This document shows positions 1-7,622 of a stretch of DNA of 64,000 nt, piece after piece. The notes below the pieces were generated by a model that did no database searches, had not been told where the DNA came from, and was given only the letters and a program-made list of their open reading frames with translations. The stretch is from assembly GCA_016933155.1 (NCBI GenBank), contig JAFGBM010000007.1, positions 1 to 64,000 of the forward strand, given 5' to 3'. The stretch is from Demequinaceae bacterium (GTDB lineage Bacteria > Actinomycetota > Actinomycetes > Actinomycetales > Demequinaceae). The position numbers and the translations under genes are program-made. The first letter of the stretch is position 1. Each line of letters starts with the position of its first letter.

Positions 1-36
1 GAGCTGGAGGCGGAGCTGGAGGCGGAGCTGGAGGCG
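1..36 (+). repeat. 12-bp tandem repeat in the HsdS central spacer
   Basis: Three perfect copies of gagctggaggcg, each encoding Glu-Leu-Glu-Ala, fill the first 36 bases and may continue upstream. In EcoR124-type HsdS proteins a 4-residue repeat in the same place sets the distance between the two target-recognition domains, and copy-number change alters the spacer length in the recognised DNA. The same role here is inferred from position and repeat length. Confidence 0.85.
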
Positions 37-693
37 CGGCGGGCGCAGTATGCCTACTACAGGCAGTTTCTGATCGGCCGAGTGGACGCCGAGCCGGTCA
101 CACTGGCGAGCCTTGGAAAGTGGCACGGGGGGATGACCCCATCGACGACGAATCCCCGGTATTGGGACTCGGGCGACATCCCTTGGCTCGCCTCGATGGA
201 CGTGAGCGACGAAGACACCGAACGGATTCGAGGCCGCATCACGCGCTTCGCTCTTGAGGAGACTTCACTTCGGGTCGTTTCCGCGCCGTCTGTTGCGGTA
301 GTAATGCGTTCGAACATCTTGCGTCGGCGACTGCCAATTGGCCTGATTAAGGTCGACACCGCTGTGAATCAGGATGTGCGCGCATTGGTCCCACACGACC
401 AAGTTGACGCTGGCTACGTTTACCAAGCTCTCCTCGCGGCCAGCGAACAAATCCGGAGCAAGTGCGTGCGCACGGACGGTTCAATGGCGGCGGTAGATTC
501 CAAGGGTTTCTTCGGTTGGGGCATTCCGCTGCCGCCGTTAGAAGAGCAGCGCCACATCGCAAACGAGCTTTCGACATTCGACGCGCTGGTGAACGATCTG
601 TCGTCGGGCCTGCCTGCGGAGATTGCCGCGCGTCGTGCCCAGTACGAGCACTACCGGGATCGGCTGCTGACCTTTGAGGAAGCGGCGGCATGA
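1..693 (+). CDS. hsdS: Type I restriction-modification specificity subunit HsdS (3' part)
   Basis: HsdS is the DNA-recognition subunit of a type I restriction-modification enzyme and binds HsdM and HsdR. The frame is open from base 1, so the first target-recognition domain and the start lie outside the window; 230 codons remain. They begin with the central spacer (ELEA repeats, then RRAQYAYYR), continue with the second target-recognition domain, and end with the distal conserved helix (PLEEQRHIA, then AARRAQYEHYRDRLL). The two RRAQY helices match each other, as is usual for this two-fold symmetric family. The stop overlaps the hsdR start (ATGA), so the two genes are translationally coupled. 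hsdM is presumably just upstream. Confidence 0.93.
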   Translation, partial: ELEAELEAELEARRAQYAYYRQFLIGRVDAEPVTLASLGKWHGGMTPSTTNPRYWDSGDIPWLASMDVSDEDTERIRGRITRFALEETSLRVVSAPSVAVVMRSNILRRRLPIGLIKVDTAVNQDVRALVPHDQVDAGYVYQALLAASEQIRSKCVRTDGSMAAVDSKGFFGWGIPLPPLEEQRHIANELSTFDALVNDLSSGLPAEIAARRAQYEHYRDRLLTFEEAAA

Positions 694-3600
694 GCGACAC
701 TGGGCCTGATCGCATCGGCGACAGCGACGACCCCCGCTTGTCGACGCGCCGCTTCGAGCCCATCGCGGTGAGCACCGAGAGCACGGTTGTCGCCGAGTTC
801 GTGCCCGACGCCGCCAAGGCGACCGCCTACCAGAGTGAGGCCGAGCTCGAGAGGGCGTTCATCGACCTGCTGAAGGAGCAGGCGTACGAGTACCTGCCGC
901 TGACGAGCGACGACGACCTGGTGGCGAACCTCCGTACGCAGTTGGCCGCACTCAACGCGATCGAGTTCTCCGACGCCGAGTGGACGAAATTCCTCACCGA
1001 GTGCATCGCGGGTGAGAAGGACACGATCGTCGAGAAAACGAAGCGCATCCAAGAGGACCACATCCAGATACTCAAGCGCGACGACGGGACAACCAAGAAC
1101 ATCTTCCTGATCGACAAGCAACAGATCCACAACAACCGCCTGCAGGTGATCAACCAGTACGAGGCCGAGGGGGCGCGTGCCAACCGTTACGACGTCACCG
1201 TGCTGGTCAACGGCTTGCCCATGGTGCACATCGAACTGAAGCGCCGCGGCGTCAAGATCCGCGAGGCGTTCAACCAGATCAACCGTTACCACCGCGACAG
1301 CTTCTGGGCCGGGTCAGGGCTGTTCGAGTACGTCCAACTCTTCGTGATCAGCAACGGCACCCGCACCAAGTACTACAGCAACACGACGCGCAGGCAGCAC
1401 ATCGACGAAGCGGCGGGCGCGAGGCGTGCAAGAAACACGTCCAACAGCTTCGAGTTCACCAGTTGGTGGGCCGACGCGAGCAACAAGCCCATTCAGGACC
1501 TCACCGGATTCGCCAAGACGTTCTTCGCCAAGCACACCATCCTCAACCTACTCACCCGGTACTGCGTCTTCACCGCCGACCGGTCCCTATTGGTGATGCG
1601 GCCGTACCAGATCGTCGCGACCGAGCGGATCCTCCAGCGCATCGTCGTCTCCACCAACGCGAAGACCGTCGGGACGTCAGCGGCGGGCGGCTACGTGTGG
1701 CACACGACCGGCTCCGGCAAGACGCTGACGAGCTTCAAGACCGCACAACTCGCCACTGGGCTCCCTAGCGTCACCAAGGTCATCTTCGTGGTGGACCGCA
1801 AGGACCTCGACTACCAGACGATGGTGGAGTACGACCGCTTCGAGAAGGGCGCCGCCAACTCGAGCAAGTCCACCCGCTTGCTGAAGCGGCTACTCGAAGA
1901 CCCTCAGAAGAGCATCGTCGTCACGACCATCCAGAAGCTCAGTCTGTTCGTTGAACGGAACAAGCGACACCCCGTCTACGGCGACCATGTGGTGATCATC
2001 TTCGACGAGTGCCACCGGTCCCAGTTTGGTGACATGCACACGGCCATTACCAAGGCGTTCCAGCGGTACAACCTGTTCGGATTCACAGGCACGCCCATTT
2101 TCGCCAAGAACTCACCCTCCGGCGGGAACCCCCAGCGGCGCACCACCGAGCAGGCCTTTGGAGAGAAGCTCCACGCGTACACGATCGTGGACGCCATTGG
2201 CGACAAGAACGTGCTGCCCTTTCGGATCGACTACCTCAACACCGTCGCCGTCAAGCCCGACGTGGTCGACAAGCAGGTGTCGGCGATCGACGCCGAGAAG
2301 GCGCTGCTCGATCCCAAGAGGATCGCGACGAACGTCGAGTACATCCGAAAGCACTTCGACCAGAAAACCAAACGAAACGAGGCCTACCGGCTTATGGATC
2401 GTCGGGTTACCGGATTCAACTCGCTCTTCGCGACCGCATCGATCGAGGCGGCGAAGCGGTACTACAACCAGTTCGCGAGACAGCAGTGGGACGTGCCCGA
2501 GGCACAGCGTCTCAAGGTCGCCATCATCTACAGCTTCGCGGCCAACGAGGATGACCTGGATGGCCTGCTGGCCGAAGAGGCGTTCGAGGTCGACGGACTG
2601 GATGCGACCTCTCGTGACTTCCTTGAGGATGCTATCCGCGACTACAACGACATGTTCAAGACGAACTTCGACACGTCATCGGACGGATTCCAGAACTACT
2701 ACAAGGACCTGTCGAAGCGCATCCGGGACCGCGACCTGGATCTCGTCATCGTCGTCAACATGTTCCTCACGGGCTTCGACGCCACGACGCTGAACACGCT
2801 GTGGGTGGACAAGAACCTGCGCCAACACGGGCTGCTTCAGGCGTTCTCCCGCACCAACCGCATCCTCAACTCGGTCAAGACGTACGGCAACATCGTCAGT
2901 TTCCGCGACCTTGAGGACGCGACCAACGAGGCGATCGCCCTGTTCGGCAACAAGGACGCGCGCGGCATCGTCCTGCTCAAGCCGTACGCCGAGTACTACG
3001 GCGAGTACAGCGAGAAGGTAGCCGAACTGCTGGAGCGCTACCCGCTGGGTGAGCCGATCGTCGGCGAGGCCACGCAGAAGGCCTTCATCGCGCTGTTCGG
3101 GGCGATCCTGAGGCTGCGCAACATCCTGCAGGCGTTCGACGAGTTCGTGGGTCACGAGATCCTGAGCCCCCGCCAGTTCCAGGACTACCAAAGCATCTAC
3201 CTGGACCTGTACCAGGAGTATCGGGCCATTGCCGATGCCGAGAAGGAGTCGATCAACGACGACGTGGTGTTCGAGATCGAGCTGATCAAGCAGGTCGAGA
3301 TCAACGTCGACTACATCCTGATGCTAGTCAGGAAGTACCAGGAGGGCATGGAACGGGACCTGGGCGCGGACAAGGAGATCAAGGCCCAGATCGACCGCGC
3401 CGTCGACTCCAGCGTCACCCTCCGAAGCAAGAAAGACCTCATTCAGGCCTTCGTCGACTCGCTCACGATCGAGGCCGCGGTGGACGCGGACTGGAAGACG
3501 TTCATCGCGGCACGGCGCGCTGAGGAACTCGATCTCATCATCTCCGAGGAGTCGCTCGACCGGGACGCGACCTACGCGTTTGTCGAACGGGCGTTCCGCG

Positions 3601-3749
3601 ACGGACTCGTCTCTGCGACGGGCATGGCCATCACGGAGATCCTTCCTCCGGTGTCGCGGTTCTCGCAGGGCGGCGAGCGCGCCGCGAAGAAGCAAGCCGT
3701 ACTCGACAAACTCACGGACTACTTCGAGAGGTTCTTCGGGATGGGGTGA
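690..3749 (+). CDS. hsdR: Type I restriction enzyme R subunit HsdR
   Basis: This is the motor and nuclease subunit of the type I restriction enzyme; it translocates DNA with ATP and cleaves it at a distance. The 1019 residues have the expected order. An N-terminal PD-(D/E)xK nuclease shows D168 and E182-L-K184. A superfamily-2 helicase core has Walker A GSGKT (about 341-345), DECHR (439-443) and GFTGTP (464-469), followed by the second RecA lobe (TGFDATTLNTLW) and a long helical C-terminus that contacts the methyltransferase. All key motifs are intact, so the gene looks functional. Its ATG overlaps the hsdS stop. Its 3' end runs directly into a truncated DUF429 gene, which marks an island edge. 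Confidence 0.95.
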   Translation: MSDTGPDRIGDSDDPRLSTRRFEPIAVSTESTVVAEFVPDAAKATAYQSEAELERAFIDLLKEQAYEYLPLTSDDDLVANLRTQLAALNAIEFSDAEWTKFLTECIAGEKDTIVEKTKRIQEDHIQILKRDDGTTKNIFLIDKQQIHNNRLQVINQYEAEGARANRYDVTVLVNGLPMVHIELKRRGVKIREAFNQINRYHRDSFWAGSGLFEYVQLFVISNGTRTKYYSNTTRRQHIDEAAGARRARNTSNSFEFTSWWADASNKPIQDLTGFAKTFFAKHTILNLLTRYCVFTADRSLLVMRPYQIVATERILQRIVVSTNAKTVGTSAAGGYVWHTTGSGKTLTSFKTAQLATGLPSVTKVIFVVDRKDLDYQTMVEYDRFEKGAANSSKSTRLLKRLLEDPQKSIVVTTIQKLSLFVERNKRHPVYGDHVVIIFDECHRSQFGDMHTAITKAFQRYNLFGFTGTPIFAKNSPSGGNPQRRTTEQAFGEKLHAYTIVDAIGDKNVLPFRIDYLNTVAVKPDVVDKQVSAIDAEKALLDPKRIATNVEYIRKHFDQKTKRNEAYRLMDRRVTGFNSLFATASIEAAKRYYNQFARQQWDVPEAQRLKVAIIYSFAANEDDLDGLLAEEAFEVDGLDATSRDFLEDAIRDYNDMFKTNFDTSSDGFQNYYKDLSKRIRDRDLDLVIVVNMFLTGFDATTLNTLWVDKNLRQHGLLQAFSRTNRILNSVKTYGNIVSFRDLEDATNEAIALFGNKDARGIVLLKPYAEYYGEYSEKVAELLERYPLGEPIVGEATQKAFIALFGAILRLRNILQAFDEFVGHEILSPRQFQDYQSIYLDLYQEYRAIADAEKESINDDVVFEIELIKQVEINVDYILMLVRKYQEGMERDLGADKEIKAQIDRAVDSSVTLRSKKDLIQAFVDSLTIEAAVDADWKTFIAARRAEELDLIISEESLDRDATYAFVERAFRDGLVSATGMAITEILPPVSRFSQGGERAAKKQAVLDKLTDYFERFFGMG

Positions 3750-4255
3750 TGCGTCGGCGCCCGAGCGTCCGTACCCTTCCACGCGCCGTATTCCCCACGC
3801 CCGTCCGCGCCGCACTTGAGGCCCCGGACCATGCCTCCGCGTCGGCCACCTCCGTCCGCGCCACCGGCAAGGGTCTCTCCGCCCAGGGGTACGGCCTCCG
3901 CCCTCTCATCCTCGAGGTTGACGCGTTCCTGCCGCGCGCCCGCGTCCGCCTCCTCGAGGGCCACCCGGAGGTGTCGTTCGCCGAGATGGGCGGCGCGCCC
4001 CTCGCCCACGGCAAGCACTCCGCCACCGGGGTCATCGAACGCGGGCGCCTGCTCCGGGACGCGGGGCTGGTCATCCCGGACGACGCCATGGCCGGCTTCG
4101 GCGCGTCCGGCCTGGACGACGTGTACGACGCAGCGGCGATGGCACTGTTGGCGATGACATAGGCGGCGCGAAGGGTCGAGCGGGGCGAGGCGGTGTCGCT
4201 TCCCGATCCGCCCGAGGTGTTCTCCGATGGGGTGCCCAGCGCGATCTGGGTGTAG
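3750..4255 (+). pseudogene. DUF429 (predicted RNase H-like) gene remnant, 5'-truncated and with an in-frame stop
   Basis: The reading frame right after hsdR gives the C-terminal two thirds of a DUF429 protein (FPTPVRAALEAP, GKGLSAQGYGL, HPEVSFAEMGG). The N-terminal part, with the expected first acidic residues, is missing and replaced by the hsdR end. A TAG at 4160-4162 interrupts the frame. The same frame then continues with the usual family ending (RGEAVSLPDPPEVF and SAIWV) to a TAG at 4253-4255. So the gene is broken twice. The simplest reading is that insertion of the restriction operon removed the 5' end and the remnant then decayed. Confidence 0.8.
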
Positions 4256-4305
4256 GGCGTGCGCGCCTCAACTAACAACCCCAACCAATGCGCGTGCTCG
4301 GATTG

Positions 4306-4313
4306 TCCACAGG
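4306..4313 (+). promoter_or_regulatory. TCCACAGG box upstream of the first DUF3800 gene
   Basis: This is one of seven TCCACAGG octamers between 4.3 and 7.8 kb, all in plus-strand orientation. Here it is part of TTGTCCACA, which matches the actinobacterial DnaA-box consensus. It lies 32 nt before the ATG at 4346. The other six are at 5014, 5084, 5451, 6297, 7607 and 7750. Confidence 0.4.
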
Positions 4314-4345
4314 CTGAGGTGAACCCTGGAGGACGAGAGACCTCA

Positions 4346-4898
4346 ATGGCAAGGTCGGCACGTTAGCACTCAACTTCACGCTTTCGCCGACGAATCGCTG
4401 AAGGGCGGATTCAGCTTCGCGGTGGTGGTTCTAGCGTCGCAGGATGTCGATTCCTCTCGGCGCGCGGCCAGAACCATCACCCATCCCGGCACCGCCCGAT
4501 TCCACTCGGTTCACGAGAACCCGGCCCGGAAGCGCCACGCCCTCCGCGTGCTGCAGTCTGCGCCGATGAGTGTCCTGATTGTCGAATCGGCAGCGGACAC
4601 CCCACGTCGCCATGACCGGAGTAAGGCTCTGATCGTCGTCACTAAGTGGTGCGTCGCGAATGGTGTTTCGCGGCTGGTTCTTGAGCGTGACGATTCCCAC
4701 GTCCACGCGGACAGGCGACTGATACGCGAATCCACGATGGCGCTCCCCGACGAGCGAAGGATGGAGTACTACCACCTCCGCTCACGTGAGGAACCTCTAC
4801 TGTGGTTCGCCGACCTGATCGCGTGGTGCTGGTCGAGGGGAGGAGAGTGGCACGATCTGGCGCTCACCTTGGAGCCCACGGTCATCCGTGTGCCCTGA
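4346..4898 (+). pseudogene. DUF3800-like gene with an early frameshift
   Basis: The likely start is ATG 4346, with GGAGGA at 4328-4333. It reads only six codons (MARSAR) before TAG at 4364. Removing one T at 4363/4364 joins it to a frame that reads STQLHAFADESLKGGF and on to a TGA at 4896-4898. The D-E-S motif near the N-terminus and the C-terminal EEPLLWFADLIAW are typical of an actinobacterial DUF3800 subfamily, thought to have an RNase H-like fold. A GTG at 4422 would keep most of the protein but lose the D-E-S residues. It is therefore a frameshifted gene or a sequencing error. The stop codon lies inside a palindromic repeat. Confidence 0.7.
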
Positions 4899-4958
4899 GA
4901 AAGCGCGAAGCCTGGCTGGCCGACCATCCGGAAGGCTGCCAGGCTCACTTCTCAGGGC
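4887..4958. repeat. 72-nt palindromic repeat, copy 1
   Basis: The 72 nt at 4887-4958 are identical to 7623-7694 in the same orientation, 2,736 bp apart; weaker similarity continues about 80 nt further. The unit folds on itself. The outer arms GCCCTGAGAA (4892-4901) and TTCTCAGGGC (4949-4958) are perfectly complementary, as are the inner arms AGCCTGGC (4909-4916) and GCCAGGCT (4938-4945). It may be a REP-like element, a small MITE or a terminator-like hairpin. No transposase or clear target duplication is visible. Confidence 0.85.
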
Positions 4959-5082
4959 TAGTGCCCCTCGCACTCTCGACTCTACCAGCAGGTCGCGGGG
5001 ACGGCTAGCGTCTTCCACAGGACGGCCAGTGACCGAATCGGGACGAGGCGCCGCTTCCTCCGCGCGCGTCCGCTGCGGAGCC

Positions 5083-5208
5083 ATCCACAGGCGCCGCCAC
5101 GCCCATTGCCGGTGAACCTGAGCCCGACGTATCCTGAACGTGCAGGAGGGCGCGCAAGCGAACTCCCGACGCTCCCTCAGCCCCGGTCCTCCGGGGCTGA
5201 GGTGTTTG
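5083..5208 (+). ncRNA. Promoter-plus-hairpin cassette 1 (possible small RNA)
   Basis: In order there is an ATCCACA box (5083-5089), a -35 TTGCCG (5106-5111), an 18-nt spacer and a -10 TATCCT (5130-5135). About 40 nt later comes a perfect 12-bp hairpin, CCTCAGCCCCGG/CCGGGGCTGAGG (5175-5186 and 5191-5202, loop TCCT), followed by TGTTTG. A transcript would be roughly 60-65 nt with a terminator-like end. No credible protein is encoded. The unit is nearly repeated at 5450. Expression is inferred only. Confidence 0.4.
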
Positions 5209-5215
5209 CGGAGGT

Positions 5216-5449
5216 CGCGGACTACGGAAGGTGGGCCATTCAGCGGGAGCTTGAAGGCAGGAATTCCGAGTGGCTCGAAGCCTACGTGAGACCTTCCCTC
5301 GCTTCACTCAACACACCGTGGGGTGGGTCTTCGGCTCCTTGGGGCAGATAGGAAGCCGGCTATCTCGGTTTCCCGAGAAGGAGTCCCCTGGACCCCTTGT
5401 CACCGGCTTACCTTTCAAGGATACGGTACGCCGCGGGCATCCGCGAGGA
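5216..5449. other. Non-coding spacer between cassettes 1 and 2
   Basis: No recognisable gene or RNA is seen here. Short open frames cross the stretch but lack a ribosome-binding site and any family resemblance, and their start lies inside the repeated cassette. Confidence 0.5.
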
Positions 5450-5574
5450 ATCCACAGGCCCCGTCGCACCCATTGCCGGTGAACCTGAACCCGACGTATC
5501 CTGGAGGCGCAGGAGGGCGCGCAAGCGAACTCCCGCCATTCCCTCAGCCCCGGTTCTCCGGGGCTGAGGCGTTT
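5450..5574 (+). ncRNA. Promoter-plus-hairpin cassette 2 (possible small RNA)
   Basis: This near-copy of cassette 1 lies 367 bp downstream. It has an ATCCACA box (5450-5456), -35 TTGCCG (5473-5478), an 18-nt spacer, -10 TATCCT (5497-5502) and a 12-bp hairpin (5542-5553 and 5558-5569, loop TTCT), followed by CGTTT. The hairpin overlaps the last codons and stop of the DUF3800 gene on the opposite strand. A transcript would therefore be complementary to that mRNA's 3' end. Confidence 0.4.
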
Positions 5575-6257
5575 CCCAGGACCGTGAGCCATGTGGCGCT
5601 GTTGGCGATCACTGTCCAGAGTGCTGTTGCGGGTTGACGGAGCGGCAGAGCATCGGCTTCCTGCAACACGCGTCGTGCGACATATGCCACCATGTCGGCG
5701 GCCTGAATCATGCGACTCGAACGCGACGGAACGAAGTAGATCGTGTCGAGGAGTCTTGAGGGCCTATCCAAGGCCTCCATTCCACCGCGCAAGTGGAGGA
5801 AGTCGTCGCGATAATCGTCAGCCCCCGACACATCGTCGGCGACGAGAAGCACGTGCTCTTGACGTTCACGCATCTTGCGCCCCAAGACTCGTATCGCCGT
5901 GTCGAGACACATTCGGTACGCTAAAGCTGCGTTCAAGGGGGTTGCGGTGTGATCGGGCGCGGAATAGGCGACTACGAATACCCGCGCACCGGACGACGCG
6001 ACCGTGGTCAGCAAACGGTGGGCGAGGCGAAGGCGCAACCGCGTATCGCTTCGCAGAGGCGACCAGTCTCCCTTGTCTTGCATCACCTGCTGGGCATGGA
6101 TCTCGACATCGCGCGGGATCCCGAATGTCCCATGAGCCCACTCCGCTTCGGCGTCTAGGCTCGCGCAGATGGTCGGGACATCCTCTGGGTGCACCAGGAC
6201 GACGGCCAGCACGAACCGCTCGCGGTCGTAGCTCTCATCGATGTAGGCGAGGCGCAC
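5544..6257 (-). CDS. DUF3800 family protein (second copy)
   Basis: The protein has 237 residues from GTG 6257. I chose this start because the encoded MRLAYIDES aligns with the start of the third copy (MVLLAYVDES); upstream sequence in the same frame is antisense to the DUF3024 gene. It shows D7-E8-S9, a central LLVADDVSGADDY and a C-terminal SRMIQAADMVAYV. These acidic positions are the usual DUF3800 landmarks and suggest an RNase H-like nuclease fold, but the activity is not established. The last codons lie inside the hairpin of cassette 2. A CCTGTGGA box (6297-6304 on plus) is 39 nt before the start. It is divergent from the DUF3024 gene. Confidence 0.75.
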   Translation of the reverse strand: MRLAYIDESYDRERFVLAVVLVHPEDVPTICASLDAEAEWAHGTFGIPRDVEIHAQQVMQDKGDWSPLRSDTRLRLRLAHRLLTTVASSGARVFVVAYSAPDHTATPLNAALAYRMCLDTAIRVLGRKMRERQEHVLLVADDVSGADDYRDDFLHLRGGMEALDRPSRLLDTIYFVPSRSSRMIQAADMVAYVARRVLQEADALPLRQPATALWTVIANSATWLTVLGNASAPENRG

Positions 6258-6296
6258 CCGCCCAGGGTGGCGTAATCGTGGGGGCCGCGGGCGTTC

Positions 6297-6304
6297 TCCA
6301 CAGG
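6297..6304 (-). promoter_or_regulatory. TCCACAGG box between divergent DUF3800 and DUF3024 genes
   Basis: Read on the minus strand this is CCTGTGGAGAA, 39 nt upstream of the GTG at 6257. The same sequence occurs 37 nt upstream of the third DUF3800 gene, and the two flanks align over about 45 nt. It also lies 43 nt before the DUF3024 start on the plus strand. It could be a shared operator or part of a promoter. Confidence 0.4.
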
Positions 6305-6347
6305 TATCCCGTGGATCGCATGGATCAGGCACTGAAAGAGTGGTCGT

Positions 6348-6695
6348 GTGCCGACATCCACCCTCCCCGAGACCGATGTCGCCCGCATCCGCCGCTGGCT
6401 CTCCCCGAAGGTGCCGCCCAACCTCAGCGACGAGATCCGCATGGAACTCGACGTCGAGCCCCGCTACGTGACCATCTACGAGTGCCGCCCACCGTGGCGC
6501 GCCGACTTCGGGCCGGAGTGGACCCGTTTCCCCATCGCGAGGCTCCGCTACACCAAGGCCACGCGCACCTGGCAGCTCTATTGGCGCGACCGCCACCTCC
6601 GATTCCATATCTATGACCGCTTCCCGCCGAGCAACGACATCGAGGCCATCCTCAAACACATCGACGCCGACCCCACTCACATCTTCTGGGGGTAG
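6348..6695 (+). CDS. DUF3024 family protein
   Basis: This 115-residue protein of unknown function starts at GTG 6348. The conserved DUF3024 core is clear: an N-terminal helix (VARIRRWL), ECRPPWRADFGPEWTRFPIA, then LRYTKATRTWQLYWRDR, and the C-terminal signature DADPTHIFWG. Length and motifs match intact family members. The gene lies between two DUF3800 genes and is divergent from the second copy. Its base composition resembles its neighbours. A link to the DUF3800 genes is suggested only by position. Confidence 0.85.
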   Translation: MPTSTLPETDVARIRRWLSPKVPPNLSDEIRMELDVEPRYVTIYECRPPWRADFGPEWTRFPIARLRYTKATRTWQLYWRDRHLRFHIYDRFPPSNDIEAILKHIDADPTHIFWG

Positions 6696-6710
6696 GCGCC
6701 GGGGACCGCA

Positions 6711-6835
6711 ATCCACATCCTCATTCGAAGTCTTGAGCCACCGTCGCGGTCGGCGTATCCTGGCGTTGCGGTATTCGACTTCGGTCGTTTGCTGAACGCC
6801 TTGAGCCCCGGCCGTCGGTCGGGGCTCTCGTGCTT
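6711..6835 (+). ncRNA. Promoter-plus-hairpin cassette 3 (possible small RNA)
   Basis: This is a diverged third unit. It has ATCCACA (6711-6717), -35 TTGAGC (6733-6738), a 17-nt spacer, -10 TATCCT (6756-6761), an inner complementary pair GGCGTT/AACGCC and a terminator-like hairpin GAGCCCCG/CGGGGCTC (6803-6810 and 6820-6827), followed by TCGTGCTT. Only the order and spacing of elements match cassettes 1 and 2. It is convergent with the third DUF3800 gene, whose stop lies 37 nt past the hairpin, so the hairpin may terminate both transcripts. Confidence 0.4.
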
Positions 6836-6864
6836 CTGGCGCACCGCAGCGGCTGCGCCACCCC

Positions 6865-7569
6865 TCAGTTCGCGGGCTGGAGTCGACACCTGTCCAGCTG
6901 GCGGGCCATGTTGCATGCGGCATCCAACGCCCGGTCGCTTCGCACTAGCGGCGACCCGACGCGGCGAGTCACGTACGCGACAACATCGACAGCCTGAAGT
7001 AAACGGCTTGCGTGCGACGGGCCGAAGTGCAGAGCGTCAACGATGCGGTTGAGGCACGGTTCCGAGCTAGGTGCACCGGCCCCAACGCGGAGATCGGCAA
7101 GATGTCGTCGGTGGTGATCTTCGTCCGCAACCTCGTCGGCAATGAGAACGGCGTACTCGCCGGACCGCTCGCAGTGTGCTTGAACATGCCGTGAGACGGC
7201 AGCGAGCGCCACCTGGTACGTCGAGTCCACCGTAGCCGCCGTGGTAAACGGCGGGCACGCCGGAGCCGGTCGGACCTCACGCGTGAGAATCCGCGCGCCG
7301 CTCGCCGCGATGACGTCGACGACCTCGGCAAGAACCTTGACGCGATCATCCGCGCTCGCGCGCAACGGCATCCACGCGCCCTTTCCCGTCGCTACCGCGT
7401 GCGCGTGAATCTCCGCCGCGGGTGGCACACCATACGAGGTGCGGGCGCGGGCGACAACGGCGTCGAGGCCGTTGTTGACTCGCTCGGCCGCAGGGCCGTC
7501 AACGAGGAGAACGGCGAGGACGAAGTGCGACGCGTCGTAGCTCTCGTCGACGTAGGCCAACAACACCAT
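6865..7569 (-). CDS. DUF3800 family protein (third copy)
   Basis: The protein has 234 residues from ATG 7569; a GTG at 7611 would add 14 residues, but the alignment with the second copy favours 7569. It shows D8-E9-S10, a central LIADEVADEDHH and a C-terminal SRLLQAVDVVAYV. The second-copy protein is clearly a paralogue (YDASHFVLAV against YDRERFVLAV, EIHAHAV against EIHAQQV). It probably has an RNase H-like fold of unknown activity. A CCTGTGGA box lies 37 nt upstream (7607-7614 on plus), and the second palindromic repeat follows just beyond. Confidence 0.75.
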   Translation of the reverse strand: MVLLAYVDESYDASHFVLAVLLVDGPAAERVNNGLDAVVARARTSYGVPPAAEIHAHAVATGKGAWMPLRASADDRVKVLAEVVDVIAASGARILTREVRPAPACPPFTTAATVDSTYQVALAAVSRHVQAHCERSGEYAVLIADEVADEDHHRRHLADLRVGAGAPSSEPCLNRIVDALHFGPSHASRLLQAVDVVAYVTRRVGSPLVRSDRALDAACNMARQLDRCRLQPAN

Positions 7570-7606
7570 CCCATGGTGGCGCGCACGTGTGGGGCATTCC
7601 GAGTTC

Positions 7607-7614
7607 TCCACAGG
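7607..7614 (-). promoter_or_regulatory. TCCACAGG box upstream of the third DUF3800 gene
   Basis: On the minus strand it reads CCTGTGGAGAAC and lies 37 nt before ATG 7569, at nearly the same distance as in the second copy. See the box at 6297-6304. Confidence 0.4.
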
Positions 7615-7622
7615 GCGGATTT

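Noticed and set aside
5106-5351. 81-codon plus-strand frame after cassette 1
   Set aside because: Its start lies in the -35 element of a repeated non-coding cassette, there is no ribosome-binding site, and no similarity was recognised.
6258-6923. Long minus-strand extension of the second DUF3800 frame
   Set aside because: It is antisense to the well-supported DUF3024 gene, has no family resemblance, and alignment with the third copy places the start at 6257.
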